From: Lachnospiraceae bacterium UBA7205
GTDB lineage: Bacteria; Bacillota; Clostridia; Lachnospirales; Lachnospiraceae
Reading direction: 5' to 3'
Assembly (NCBI GenBank): GCA_002490665.1
Contig: DKUL01000008.1
Coordinates: forward strand, 1-42,942
DNA length: 42,942 bases
The notes beneath the pieces are model-generated. The model was not told where the DNA came from and did no database searches. It saw only the letters and a list, made by a program, of their open reading frames with translations. This document shows, one piece after another, positions 7,291 through 15,740 of the stretch (position 1 is its first letter; the number at the start of each line of letters is the position of its first letter). The position numbers were made by a program, and so were the translations under genes.

Positions 7291-9117
7291 TTATTCGTAC
7301 TCTGCTGCCTTTCTGAGCGCTGCCTCATTCTCGCACCACTCGATGCACTCCTGATAGCCATAGCTGTCAGCGTCTGCACGCATCTTTGCAACGACAGAAT
7401 CAAACTCAGAATCATCCTTTGCGTAGATTGCCTGCCATGAACCGTTCTGGATACATGTCTTTACCTGCTCCCATGTTGTCGCAAGCTCATCAGACTTTGC
7501 GCTTTCTGCATAAGTATGCGGAAGAGAAATAGAGTAATCAAACTGCGTCATGTAGTCCGTATAGGTCTCTACACCCATGTCTGTTCTCCACTCCTGCTCT
7601 GCCTTGTCGACATCCAGCGCCAGATACTTATCCCAGTACTTGAAGTTGAATGTCTGACCATCAACACCATCAGGAATTGTTGTGTTCAGCGACCATGTCG
7701 TATTGTTCATCTGCGGACAGCCATCATCCCAGAGCCCTGAATACGGAGCCGGCATTACCTTGTCTTCCCTTGCCGCAAGCGCCTTGCAGTCCAGACCGAA
7801 GTCTGTCAGTTCTGCCTTGCCATTGTCAAGCCACTCCCAGCATACGCCCTGAGGACCATACTCATAGTCCAGTCTTCCTTCTGGTGTGCAGAGGTAATTG
7901 ATGATTGCCATACAAAGCTCCGGATACTGCGACTTTGCACCGATAGACCAGATACGGTTGCTTCCGCTCTGTCCAAGACCGTAAACCAGTGTGTCCTGAT
8001 TTTTTGCCACAACAGGAAGAAGCTTCTTGCCTTCAGCCATATGCTCGTTTGTGTTGTACTGTGTCGCACCCATCCAGTTAAAGATACAGAAGAATGCGCC
8101 GCCATCCTGATAATCCTCCATGCATCCGTCATATCCCTGTGTCATGGAGTCCGGATCCAGCAGTCCCTGCTGGTACAATGTATTGTAGAACTTCAGGCAC
8201 CTCTCATAATGACCGCCTTCCTTTAAGCAGTCCTCAAACTCGCCAGTGTCCGCATCATAGAATCCAAACTGAAACTCATCCAGTCCAAAAAAGTTTGTCG
8301 CGGTTGCTTTCACGAACATTGCCATATTGCCGTCCCAGTCCTTAAAGAGGGAAACGCCATATGTCTCCTTACCAGAATCAGATGTCGGACAGATTTCTTT
8401 CATCTGCTTGAGAACATCGACATAATCCTCCAGCTCATTGATTTCCGGACTTCCAATCTGCTTATAAAGGTCATAGCGAATATCCGGATGATAGTCAAAC
8501 TCACCATACTGTCCCGGGCCAGAAGCCACGTCAAATCCAAATCCATATACTGTTCCATCCGAAATTTTGGCATTTTTATCAAGCGCATCTGCCATGTGGG
8601 ACTTGATATAAGGTCCAAAATCAGACAGGATATCATCCTCATTCCAGTCAAAGAGCATGCCATTCTGATATGCACGCGTATACTCGTCACCATCAGAACC
8701 AAAGAGCACGATGTCACCAAGGTTGCCGGACTCCATACGCGTATCAAATACGCCGTCACCGTTGCTGATAATATTCAGCTTGACATTGAACTTCTCTTTC
8801 ATGATGTCGGCAAACCATCCAATCTGCTCGCCCTCATAATTCGAAAGCTGTGAGTAAACCGTAAGTGTCACGGTCTCATCCGGAATGATATCGGATAAAT
8901 CAGCTTCCTTGACATCCCCGCCAGCCGCATCGGCTGTTCCTGCTGCCGTATCCGGTTCAGCCGCGTTGTCCGCATCCACTGCCTTGTCCGTGTCTGTGTT
9001 ATCAGTTGCAGTACCCGCATTGTTCTGCGAGGTCGTTGTTGTCGAACCACTACATGCCGCAAGGGAACATGTCATTGCAGATATAAGTACGAGTGATAGT
9101 ACTTTTTTGAATTTCAT
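7291..9117 (-). CDS. Carbohydrate ABC transporter substrate-binding lipoprotein
   Basis: Binding component of the importer at 9189-11608. The start is set at ATG 9117, preceded by GGAGG. A longer frame upstream lacks a ribosome site. The protein is 608 residues, with a basic N-terminus, hydrophobic stretch and lipobox LAAC (lipidated Cys 22), then a Ser/Thr/Ala/Asp-rich flexible linker to about residue 75. Large LplA-like binding domain with GWFADIM, GNLGDIV, IRYDLY and SLFKDWDGN blocks shared with the paralogue at 3091-4830. It is the third gene of the transport operon and is separated from the permease by a hairpin that may set its expression relative to the permeases. The substrate cannot be read from the sequence. 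Confidence 0.92.
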   Translation of the reverse strand: MKFKKVLSLVLISAMTCSLAACSGSTTTTSQNNAGTATDNTDTDKAVDADNAAEPDTAAGTADAAGGDVKEADLSDIIPDETVTLTVYSQLSNYEGEQIGWFADIMKEKFNVKLNIISNGDGVFDTRMESGNLGDIVLFGSDGDEYTRAYQNGMLFDWNEDDILSDFGPYIKSHMADALDKNAKISDGTVYGFGFDVASGPGQYGEFDYHPDIRYDLYKQIGSPEINELEDYVDVLKQMKEICPTSDSGKETYGVSLFKDWDGNMAMFVKATATNFFGLDEFQFGFYDADTGEFEDCLKEGGHYERCLKFYNTLYQQGLLDPDSMTQGYDGCMEDYQDGGAFFCIFNWMGATQYNTNEHMAEGKKLLPVVAKNQDTLVYGLGQSGSNRIWSIGAKSQYPELCMAIINYLCTPEGRLDYEYGPQGVCWEWLDNGKAELTDFGLDCKALAAREDKVMPAPYSGLWDDGCPQMNNTTWSLNTTIPDGVDGQTFNFKYWDKYLALDVDKAEQEWRTDMGVETYTDYMTQFDYSISLPHTYAESAKSDELATTWEQVKTCIQNGSWQAIYAKDDSEFDSVVAKMRADADSYGYQECIEWCENEAALRKAAEYE

Positions 9118-9143
9118 AAATAATCCTCCTTTTCCTTTTGCCG

Positions 9144-9180
9144 TGTTATATAAAATACCAGTCTGCATGGTATCGTAACA
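9144..9180 (-). other. Hairpin between permease and binding-protein genes
   Basis: ATACCA (9155-9160) pairs with TGGTAT (9168-9173), extended by an outer TGTTA (9144-9148) and TAACA (9176-9180). On the minus strand the inner stem is followed by TTTTAT. It may be a weak terminator or an RNA-processing or stability structure, as often found before binding-protein genes. Confidence 0.4.
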
Positions 9181-9188
9181 CCAATGTC

Positions 9189-10157
9189 TTAACCTTTTAC
9201 TGCACCGAGCATGATGCCTTTTTCAAAATATCGCTGCATAAACGGATATACCATCAGGATAGGCAGTACAGTAACCATTGATATTGTATATTTGATTGTC
9301 TTGGCATTCAGCACATTCGCTGCCGCCGCGCCTGATATTGTTCCGGCGCCCGAGTTCATGACGCTCTTTAAGTTGGAAGCCGCGTTCAGGTATGTATACA
9401 GCTTGTGCTGCAATGTGTGGAGCTGCGGCGCATCCGGCATCAGAATCAGGGAATCCGTAAACGAGTTCCAGTTGCCTACCGCGCCAAAAATTGCGATTGT
9501 GGCAAGGATTGGCTTGCTCAGCGGCCATATGATTTTCCGGAATACAGTCATATAGGTGGCGCCGTCCATCTTTGCACTCTCCTCAAGCTCTCCCGGAATC
9601 GACTCAATGTATGTCTTTACAAGGATGATATTGTAGGGAGCAACGATACCCGGAATGATGTATGCCCAGAAGCTGTTGGTCAGTCCCAGCATCGACATAT
9701 TCAAATACCACGGAATCAGGCCTGCATTGAAATACATTGTGATAACCAGGCATCTGTACCAGATCTTCTTGCACCACATCTCCTGCTTTGTCACCAGGTA
9801 CCCGACAAATGCAGATGCCATAACCATCAGTATTGTTCCGAGAAATGTCCTTCCGACCGTGACAACCAGCGCTGTTCCGACATCATTGACGTTGAACATG
9901 GATACATAGTTCTGGATGTGGATTCCCTGTGGCAAAAAGTTGATGGCGCCCTTTCTGACCAAATCATTATCACTGATTGTATTGATAAAGATATAGTAAA
10001 ACGGAAAGATACAAAGTACTGTAAATATCAGAAAAAACGCGTGGTTGATAATCTCAAAAACCCAGTCCCCGGCACTCATGCGGTACTGCCTCTGGTGCTT
10101 CTTTTCATATTCCTTCTCTTTCTTCTTGTCGAGCTTTTCCTGTTTTGTCATTGCCAT
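9189..10157 (-). CDS. Carbohydrate ABC transporter permease (LplC/MsmG type)
   Basis: One of the two membrane subunits of the sugar importer. 322 residues from ATG 10157, which has GGGAGG 8 bases upstream. A GTG three codons earlier overlaps that ribosome site and is rejected. It has a charged N-terminus (many Lys/Glu), then six predicted membrane helices starting at about residue 33. The EAA loop that contacts the ATPase reads EESAKMDGATYMTVFRKIIWP. The C-terminus QRYFEKGIMLGAVKG is typical of the family. It follows the partner permease by 14 bases. No ATPase gene is nearby, so a shared MsmX-like ATPase elsewhere is likely. Confidence 0.93.
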   Translation of the reverse strand: MAMTKQEKLDKKKEKEYEKKHQRQYRMSAGDWVFEIINHAFFLIFTVLCIFPFYYIFINTISDNDLVRKGAINFLPQGIHIQNYVSMFNVNDVGTALVVTVGRTFLGTILMVMASAFVGYLVTKQEMWCKKIWYRCLVITMYFNAGLIPWYLNMSMLGLTNSFWAYIIPGIVAPYNIILVKTYIESIPGELEESAKMDGATYMTVFRKIIWPLSKPILATIAIFGAVGNWNSFTDSLILMPDAPQLHTLQHKLYTYLNAASNLKSVMNSGAGTISGAAAANVLNAKTIKYTISMVTVLPILMVYPFMQRYFEKGIMLGAVKG

Positions 10158-10171
10158 TCCATTCACCTCCC

Positions 10172-11608
10172 TTACATGATGCTCTCGCCGCGCACTGCCT
10201 TTGAAATCTTATTTGCCCCAAAGAGAAGAACAACGCTGACGATTGACTTAAACATACCTACTACAGTTGCCAGAGGCACCCTGCCGCCGTTGATACCAAG
10301 CTTATATACATAGAGATCCAGCACGGTAATGGTATCTGTGTTGTACGGTGTCTCAAATACGAGATACTGGTCCATGCCATTGCTCAAAATACCCGCGATT
10401 GCCATAATCAGCAGTACCATAAAGGTCGGAATCAGGCTTGGCACCGTGATGTTCCACATTTTCTGGAAACGCCCTGCGCCGTCAATGGAAGCCGCCTCGT
10501 AGAGCTGCTGGTCAATACCGGAGATTGCCGCTATGTAAATGATGGCATTCCATCCCAAACCTTTCCACATTCCCCATGCAAGCATCTTAATCCACATATG
10601 CGAGTTATCCATCAAAAAATTCGTACCAGTCTCCATCGTTCCGGCATTTACCAGAAGTGAGCTCACGAATCCGTCTGTCGAGAAAATCGCAAATGCAACG
10701 GCATAAACAAGTACCCAGCTGATAAAGTTCGGAATCGTGGTAAATGTCTGGACAAATCTCCTGAATTTCAGGCTCTTAATCTCACAGAGCAAAATCGCAA
10801 ACGCCATCGAGCACCAGCTTGTGGCAAGCCCGAGACCGCTCATTGCGAGGGTATTTCTCAGCACGCGCACCAGGTCAGCCCTTGTCGCCTCATTCTGGAA
10901 TAAAAACGAAAACCACTTCAGCCCGACAAAATTGTCCATCGACAACGTGTCTCCTGACTTGTAATCAAAGAACGCATACCGCCATCCAAGCAAAGGCAGA
11001 TAGGCAAATACGATGCAAAGCGCCAGAAACGGCAAAAGCAGCAAAAACAGCTGGTACTTCGTCTCGATATAGCACTTCTCACCCGCTTCCACCTTCGGCA
11101 GGCAAAAGAAAATCACGATAGCCAGAACAAGCATTGCCACACATAAAACAATATAGAATGTGAGGTTTTTTGGCTCCATGGGATTAATCCGATCGGGCTT
11201 TGGTGTTCCCTTGATATCCGTGGCTGCCCAGTTAATCATCATGCATCCTGCAAATGCAACAATTGCACCGATAACGGATGGTATCATGCCGATTTTCTTC
11301 AGCTTGGTTGTGCCAAGTGACATACAGCCGCCGGCTCCCGCCGCCACAAACCCAAGAATGATACACAGGCATCCGCCAAATACCATCTGCAGTGTCAGCG
11401 TCCCTACCCAGCCCCTGCTAAAGGCTCTGGCAAAGTTCTGCGTCAGTGTACCATACGAGGTGCCGCAGGTGAATACGGAAGCCGTCTGTGGAATCAGTTC
11501 ACTGATTCGCGCAGGATTCAGCGCCGGGATAAACAGCAGCACAAATGCCAGGATATAACATACTCTCAGCACGACATACAGTTTATCTGCAATCTTTTCC
11601 TTACTCAT
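10172..11608 (-). CDS. Carbohydrate ABC transporter permease (LplB type) with extra N-terminal membrane region
   Basis: Second membrane subunit of the importer. The last 295 or so residues match the usual LplB family: the region begins near residue 183 (LFLLLLPFLALCIVF) and has the EAA loop EAASIDGAGRFQKMWNITVP. The first 180 residues are an addition of about four hydrophobic segments (near 10-30, 70-92, 105-128 and 150-170). LplB relatives usually have about 300-320 residues, this one 478. The ATG at 11608 follows GGAAGG, and the frame is continuous, so the extension is part of the gene. It is the first gene of the operon LplB-LplC-binding protein-YesL. Confidence 0.9.
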   Translation of the reverse strand: MSKEKIADKLYVVLRVCYILAFVLLFIPALNPARISELIPQTASVFTCGTSYGTLTQNFARAFSRGWVGTLTLQMVFGGCLCIILGFVAAGAGGCMSLGTTKLKKIGMIPSVIGAIVAFAGCMMINWAATDIKGTPKPDRINPMEPKNLTFYIVLCVAMLVLAIVIFFCLPKVEAGEKCYIETKYQLFLLLLPFLALCIVFAYLPLLGWRYAFFDYKSGDTLSMDNFVGLKWFSFLFQNEATRADLVRVLRNTLAMSGLGLATSWCSMAFAILLCEIKSLKFRRFVQTFTTIPNFISWVLVYAVAFAIFSTDGFVSSLLVNAGTMETGTNFLMDNSHMWIKMLAWGMWKGLGWNAIIYIAAISGIDQQLYEAASIDGAGRFQKMWNITVPSLIPTFMVLLIMAIAGILSNGMDQYLVFETPYNTDTITVLDLYVYKLGINGGRVPLATVVGMFKSIVSVVLLFGANKISKAVRGESIM

Positions 11609-11642
11609 ATCTCTACTTCCTTCCTGTTATTTATTCCTTCAC

Positions 11643-11673
11643 AACCATTTGTGATATTTTTATTATAATGGTT
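11643..11673 (-). promoter_or_regulatory. Inverted repeat with -10 box upstream of the transport operon
   Basis: AACCATT (11643-11649) and AATGGTT (11667-11673) form a perfect inverted repeat. A consensus TATAAT (minus strand, 11662-11667) lies inside it and no good -35 is visible at the right distance. A strong -10 without a -35 fits an activator-dependent promoter, plausibly driven by the YesN-like regulator. Confidence 0.45.
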
Positions 11674-11748
11674 AAATTTATATAAAAATACGGAAAAAAT
11701 TAATTATAAATTACATCACTTTTTTTATGCAAAAAATAAAAATGCAAA

Positions 11749-11775
11749 AAAAGTACTGCATTCCACAGTACTTTT
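11749..11775 (-). terminator. Intrinsic terminator of the sensor kinase gene
   Basis: AAAAGTACTG (11749-11758) pairs perfectly with CAGTACTTTT (11766-11775) across a 7-base loop, and the minus-strand copy is followed by a run of T. It overlaps the kinase stop codon at 11774-11776 and separates the kinase from the transport operon. Confidence 0.8.
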
Positions 11776-13576
11776 AAATATCATGATATACTTTTTCCGG
11801 CAGGTGCAGGGCAATTGTCGTCCCTTCATCCCGCACCGAATCAATCGTTATTCCATATGCATTTCCATAACAGAGTTTTACCCGCTGGTTAATATTGTAC
11901 AGGCCAATGCTCTCCTTTTTCTCCGGATTTTTCGTAACAATATCCGTCCGCAGGCGCTCCAGCGTCTCCGGCTTCATTCCGCATCCGTTATCAGAGACCG
12001 CAATACACACACCTTCTTCCGGCAAATGCGTGACCCTGATGGTAACCATGCCGCCTGTTTCTTTTTCCTCCAGTCCATGCAGGATGGCATTTTCAACGAT
12101 GGGCTGGAGCAGGAGCGGAAGTGTAATGCACTTACTGACCTCCATCTGCTCATCAATCACAAACGCGTAATCAAACTTTTCGCCAAACCGAAGCTTCTGT
12201 ATCTTCATATATATTTCTATGTGGCTGAGCTCATCCTGAAGGGACGTAAATGCCGTCCCGCTGTTCTCAAGCACGTACCGCATGGATTTCCCCAAAAGCT
12301 TGATGGCAGTCGCAACCTCCTTGTCGCCTGCCGTGTACGCCTTCATGCGTATCGTTTCCAGTGTATTGTACAGAAAATGCGGATTAATCTGGCTTGCAAG
12401 CATCTTAAATTCCATCTTCTGCTGCTCATTGACAAGCTCCTGCTCATTCAGTATGGTCTTGTACATCAGCGCATCCTTTTCCTTGATTTTCTGTACCATA
12501 ACCTCAAGGTCTGCAAACGCCTCCGAAAGCTCATCACCGCCACGGACAATCTCCTTAAAATCATAGTCCTCATTGCTCGCCTGATGCATCACATGCCGCA
12601 GCGCGGACACACGCCCCGTAAAGTACGTGGTGAAAAAGTGTACCAGAATCCCAGGAACCAGTATTGCAAGCAAAATGATAATCAGACAGGTTTCGATAAT
12701 GCTTCTGATATTGTCATACGATTTGTCATTGACCGTGCAAATATAAATCCTTGAGTCAGACTGATACAGCCGAAGTGTAGACACACCGACAAAGCAGGTG
12801 TGATTTTTTATCTTTTTACTCCCGATGTACTGAAAATAATTTTCATCATAATCAATGTCTATCAGCTGTGTTGCACCATAATCCTCCCTGTCCGATGCAT
12901 AAAATACAACACCCTTATCAACGGACGCACTATTTCTGTATTCCTGACTACGAATACGTGTTTTCAGGTAATTGTCACTTATTCGTATCACAAGCACGGC
13001 ATTATAATCAGAATTGACAAGCGGAATCTGTCTTACCAGGCACAGACTCCAGTATTGATTACCGTGTTCGTCGACATTCTTCATCTCCTTCCAGAAAACA
13101 CTGTTCTGCGACACTGCCCTCTGATACCAGTCCGTCTCCGCCACCCCATCCACACCCTGGTATTGTTTATATGTATAGATATCCGGATTGTCACAATAAA
13201 TATCTATCTGACCAATTTCTGTATAATGATACATATAATTGTCAACAATCGAGGCATGCGCATTCACCATCTCAACAAACGCTTCCTCCGAAGGATACTT
13301 TCCTTTTAACATCGAAAGCACTTCCTCATTGAAAGACAATTCTTCCGAAATATTGTAAGCCTGCGTTGTTATTTCAAAAAGGATCGTCCTCACACGAAGA
13401 TTATCCGATTCCAGCAAATCCCTGTGATAATCTGTCAGCAGTTGATAGGTATTGCCTACCAGAAAAATACCTATTAATATTACAGGGAGGAAAACGGCAA
13501 GGATATAAACAATGTACAGCTGCCTTCGTATACCGGATTTGCGCAAAAAACCAAAAAATTCATGCTTTCTTTTCAT
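11774..13576 (-). CDS. YesM/LytS-type sensor histidine kinase
   Basis: Membrane sensor kinase, 600 residues. Two membrane segments (about 18-40 and 290-312) flank an extracellular sensing region of about 250 residues. A HAMP-like linker follows, then the His_kinase motif QINPHFLYNTLE with the phospho-accepting His at 400, and an ATPase domain (N box PIVENAILHGLEE, G1 DNGCGM, G2 GLYNINQR). The ATG at 13576 has GGGGAGG close by. The likely partner is the YesN-like regulator at 4978-6558 on the far side of the transporter genes. It starts only 31 bases after udk and may be carried on the scp/udk transcript. Confidence 0.93.
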   Translation of the reverse strand: MKRKHEFFGFLRKSGIRRQLYIVYILAVFLPVILIGIFLVGNTYQLLTDYHRDLLESDNLRVRTILFEITTQAYNISEELSFNEEVLSMLKGKYPSEEAFVEMVNAHASIVDNYMYHYTEIGQIDIYCDNPDIYTYKQYQGVDGVAETDWYQRAVSQNSVFWKEMKNVDEHGNQYWSLCLVRQIPLVNSDYNAVLVIRISDNYLKTRIRSQEYRNSASVDKGVVFYASDREDYGATQLIDIDYDENYFQYIGSKKIKNHTCFVGVSTLRLYQSDSRIYICTVNDKSYDNIRSIIETCLIIILLAILVPGILVHFFTTYFTGRVSALRHVMHQASNEDYDFKEIVRGGDELSEAFADLEVMVQKIKEKDALMYKTILNEQELVNEQQKMEFKMLASQINPHFLYNTLETIRMKAYTAGDKEVATAIKLLGKSMRYVLENSGTAFTSLQDELSHIEIYMKIQKLRFGEKFDYAFVIDEQMEVSKCITLPLLLQPIVENAILHGLEEKETGGMVTIRVTHLPEEGVCIAVSDNGCGMKPETLERLRTDIVTKNPEKKESIGLYNINQRVKLCYGNAYGITIDSVRDEGTTIALHLPEKVYHDI

Positions 13577-13607
13577 CTGCCCTCCCCAACGGCTGACATC
13601 CCAGTCC

Positions 13608-14246
13608 TTATTTCAGCATCTTTGTCAGATATGTTGTCAGCATTTCAAGCCCGGGGACGTTTTCCCCGCCTCTGGGTATAATAATGTCTGCATATTTTTT
13701 GGACGGTTCCACAAACTCCTCGTGCATCGGTTTTACTGTCTCACTGTATTGCGCAACAATGGACTCTATGCTCCTGCCACGCTCTATCATGTCTCTCTGG
13801 ATTCTGCGGATTAACCTTTCATCCGCATCTGTGTCCACATATATTTTTACATCCATCAAGTCCCTGAGCTCACGGTTTTCCAGCACCAGGATTCCCTCAA
13901 GGATGATAACCTGCCTCGGCTCCACAATGACTGTCCTGTCTGACCGTGTATGCATACAATAATCATATGTTGGCATCTCTATGTCATACCCCTTTATCAG
14001 TCTGCGGACATCCTCTGCCATCCGTTCCGACTCAAAGGCATCCGGATGGTCATAGTTGAGCTTTTCGCGCTCCTCAAACGGCATATCATCATGCGCCTTG
14101 TAATAATTATCGTGGCTGATTACCGCAATGTCATTCCCAAAATACTCATTCAGCTTCTTAATGATTGTCGTTTTCCCTGAGGCGGAACCTCCCGCCACGC
14201 CAAGCACACAGATTTTTCTGTTTCTTTCATTTTCCTGATTCGACAT
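13608..14246 (-). CDS. udk: Uridine kinase
   Basis: Phosphorylates uridine and cytidine to UMP and CMP in pyrimidine salvage, cytosolic. The Walker A loop GGSASGKTT is near residue 20. HDNYYK and the later LNYDHPDAFE segment are typical of the nucleoside-binding part, and IPRGGEN near the end is a family signature. Length 212 residues matches the family. The start is placed at ATG 14246, which has GGAGGGG 9 bases upstream. The ATG six codons earlier overlaps that site. It lies 29 bases after scpB and 31 before the sensor kinase gene. Confidence 0.93.
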   Translation of the reverse strand: MSNQENERNRKICVLGVAGGSASGKTTIIKKLNEYFGNDIAVISHDNYYKAHDDMPFEEREKLNYDHPDAFESERMAEDVRRLIKGYDIEMPTYDYCMHTRSDRTVIVEPRQVIILEGILVLENRELRDLMDVKIYVDTDADERLIRRIQRDMIERGRSIESIVAQYSETVKPMHEEFVEPSKKYADIIIPRGGENVPGLEMLTTYLTKMLK

Positions 14247-14275
14247 TGCCAGTCTCCCCTCCATACACGTTACCG

Positions 14276-14857
14276 CTAAATCTCTACCTTCAGTTCCGGC
14301 GCCTCCCCGGCTTCCTCCTCAGCCTGTTTCCGGAAATCCTCTATCTGCTCCGGATTCAGTATCGGAAGGTCGCCCAGTGACTTGACGCCAAACGTCCTCA
14401 GAAATTCTTCTGTAGTACCAAAGAGCAGCGGGCGCCCCGGCGCGTCAAGCCTGCCAAGCTCCTGTATCAGGTTAAATTCCAAAAGACGGTTCACCGCATG
14501 GTCACAGCTGACTCCCCGTATCTTTTCCACCTCAAGCCGCGTCACTGGCTGCTTGTACGCAATTATCGAAAGCGTTTCAAGCAGGGTATCCGATAACACA
14601 TATTTCCTGGGTGCTTTCGCCACCTTAATCAGATACTCGTACAGCTCGGGCTTGGTACACAGCTGCACAGCGTCCTCAAGCTCCACAATATAAATTCCCC
14701 TGTCCTGTCGTTTATATTTATCGTTCATTTTGGCAATGATTTCCCTGATTTCCTTTTCCGGAATCTCAAGCACATGGTTCAGTCTCGACAGCTCCACCGA
14801 ATCACCCATGGCAAACAGCACTGCCTCTATCACTGCCATTATCCTTTTCTCTTCCAT
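14276..14857 (-). CDS. scpB: Segregation and condensation protein B
   Basis: Kleisin-associated winged-helix protein of the Smc-ScpA-ScpB condensin, which organises and separates chromosomes. 193 residues, the usual length. It shows the expected two winged-helix layout: AVIEAVLFAMGDSVEL at the N-terminus, LSIIAYKQPVTRLEVEKIRG in the middle, and PGRPLLFGTTEEFLRTFG near residue 160, which is a strong ScpB signature. The gene follows scpA by 26 bases, the standard order in Firmicutes. Confidence 0.95.
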   Translation of the reverse strand: MEEKRIMAVIEAVLFAMGDSVELSRLNHVLEIPEKEIREIIAKMNDKYKRQDRGIYIVELEDAVQLCTKPELYEYLIKVAKAPRKYVLSDTLLETLSIIAYKQPVTRLEVEKIRGVSCDHAVNRLLEFNLIQELGRLDAPGRPLLFGTTEEFLRTFGVKSLGDLPILNPEQIEDFRKQAEEEAGEAPELKVEI

Positions 14858-14883
14858 ACCAATACTTACCTTTATCTTTTCCT

Positions 14884-15633
14884 TTATGCCGCAAGACTCG
14901 ATGTGATGATGATATCCGCAAAAGTCTCCTCCTGTTCAATCGAAATAATCCCCTGCTTCATCATTTCCAGTATCGCCATAAACGTGACAATGACCTCCAT
15001 CTTGCTTCCCTGTTTTTCCAGAAGACTCCGGAAACTGAATCTCCGGTGGTTCTTGACGTACTCCTCTATATATCCCTGCTTTTCTTCCAGATTAATTTCG
15101 TCCTTCTCTATCTTGCCAAACTGGCTTCTGATGGGGTCAATCTTGTCCTCCTGACGCCGCATCACCGCCTTGAATATCTCATGTAACTTTGCCAGATTCA
15201 CGTCCCCCGCAAGCTCCTCGTAATCTATCGGATACTGGTAGTCCATGACCTCCCTGGGCAGCATGGGCTTTTTAAACCAGCTCTTCGCCGCATCCACCTG
15301 CTTGTCCCGAAGCTCCAGTGCCATATACTTATACATTTTATATTCGAGGAGCTTCTGTACCAGTTCTGCCCGCGGGTCTTCTTCCTCACCTTCCTCGTTG
15401 ACTTCCTTTGGAAGAAGCATCCTGCATTTGATGTCAAGAAGCGTCGCCGCCATTACGAGAAACTCGCTCATGACATTCATATCCTCTGTCTGCATATTCC
15501 GGATATAGTCCAGATACTGTTCCGTGATAACCACAATTGGTATGTCATAGATATCTATCTTGTTTTTTTCTATTAAATAAAGCAATAAATCCAATGGTCC
15601 CTCAAATACTTCCAGTCTCACAGACAAGCCCAT
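14884..15633 (-). CDS. scpA: Segregation and condensation protein A
   Basis: Kleisin subunit that bridges Smc heads in the bacterial condensin. 249 residues from ATG 15633. The family start VRLEVFEGPLDLLLYLIEK follows directly, and the C-terminus carries the winged-helix kleisin tail (VTFMAILEMMKQGIISIEQ). A longer frame upstream would begin at TTG with no ribosome site and encodes an unrelated 29-residue lead, so it is rejected. The only ribosome site is GGGGG at 15641-15645, 7 bases before the start, and it lies in one arm of a long hairpin listed separately. Confidence 0.95.
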   Translation of the reverse strand: MGLSVRLEVFEGPLDLLLYLIEKNKIDIYDIPIVVITEQYLDYIRNMQTEDMNVMSEFLVMAATLLDIKCRMLLPKEVNEEGEEEDPRAELVQKLLEYKMYKYMALELRDKQVDAAKSWFKKPMLPREVMDYQYPIDYEELAGDVNLAKLHEIFKAVMRRQEDKIDPIRSQFGKIEKDEINLEEKQGYIEEYVKNHRRFSFRSLLEKQGSKMEVIVTFMAILEMMKQGIISIEQEETFADIIITSSLAA

Positions 15634-15640
15634 ATAAAAA

Positions 15641-15711
15641 CCCCCAAATCCAGGATAAAATAAAAGAAATGGCAATAACTGTATCTTTTTTATTTTACAT
15701 AGATTTGGGGG
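15641..15711 (-). promoter_or_regulatory. Long hairpin containing the scpA ribosome site, followed by T-run
   Basis: CCCCCAAATC (15641-15650) is a perfect inverted repeat of GATTTGGGGG (15702-15711). Inside, AAAATAAAAGA (15657-15667) matches TCTTTTTTATTTT (15684-15696) apart from two extra T. In the minus transcript the GGGGG arm is followed at once by TTTTTAT and the scpA ATG. The same bases are therefore the ribosome site, the 3' arm of a terminator-like stem and the start of a T-run. It could act as a terminator, attenuator or translation switch. Confidence 0.6.
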
Positions 15712-15740
15712 AAAATGCAATGCAAACTGTTATTCGCATA

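Noticed and set aside
9405..10313. 302-codon open frame on plus opposite the permease gene
   Set aside because: Antisense to a clear permease with EAA loop and no recognisable protein features of its own.
11783..12754. 323-codon open frame on plus opposite the kinase gene
   Set aside because: Antisense to the kinase core motifs; no initiation signal.
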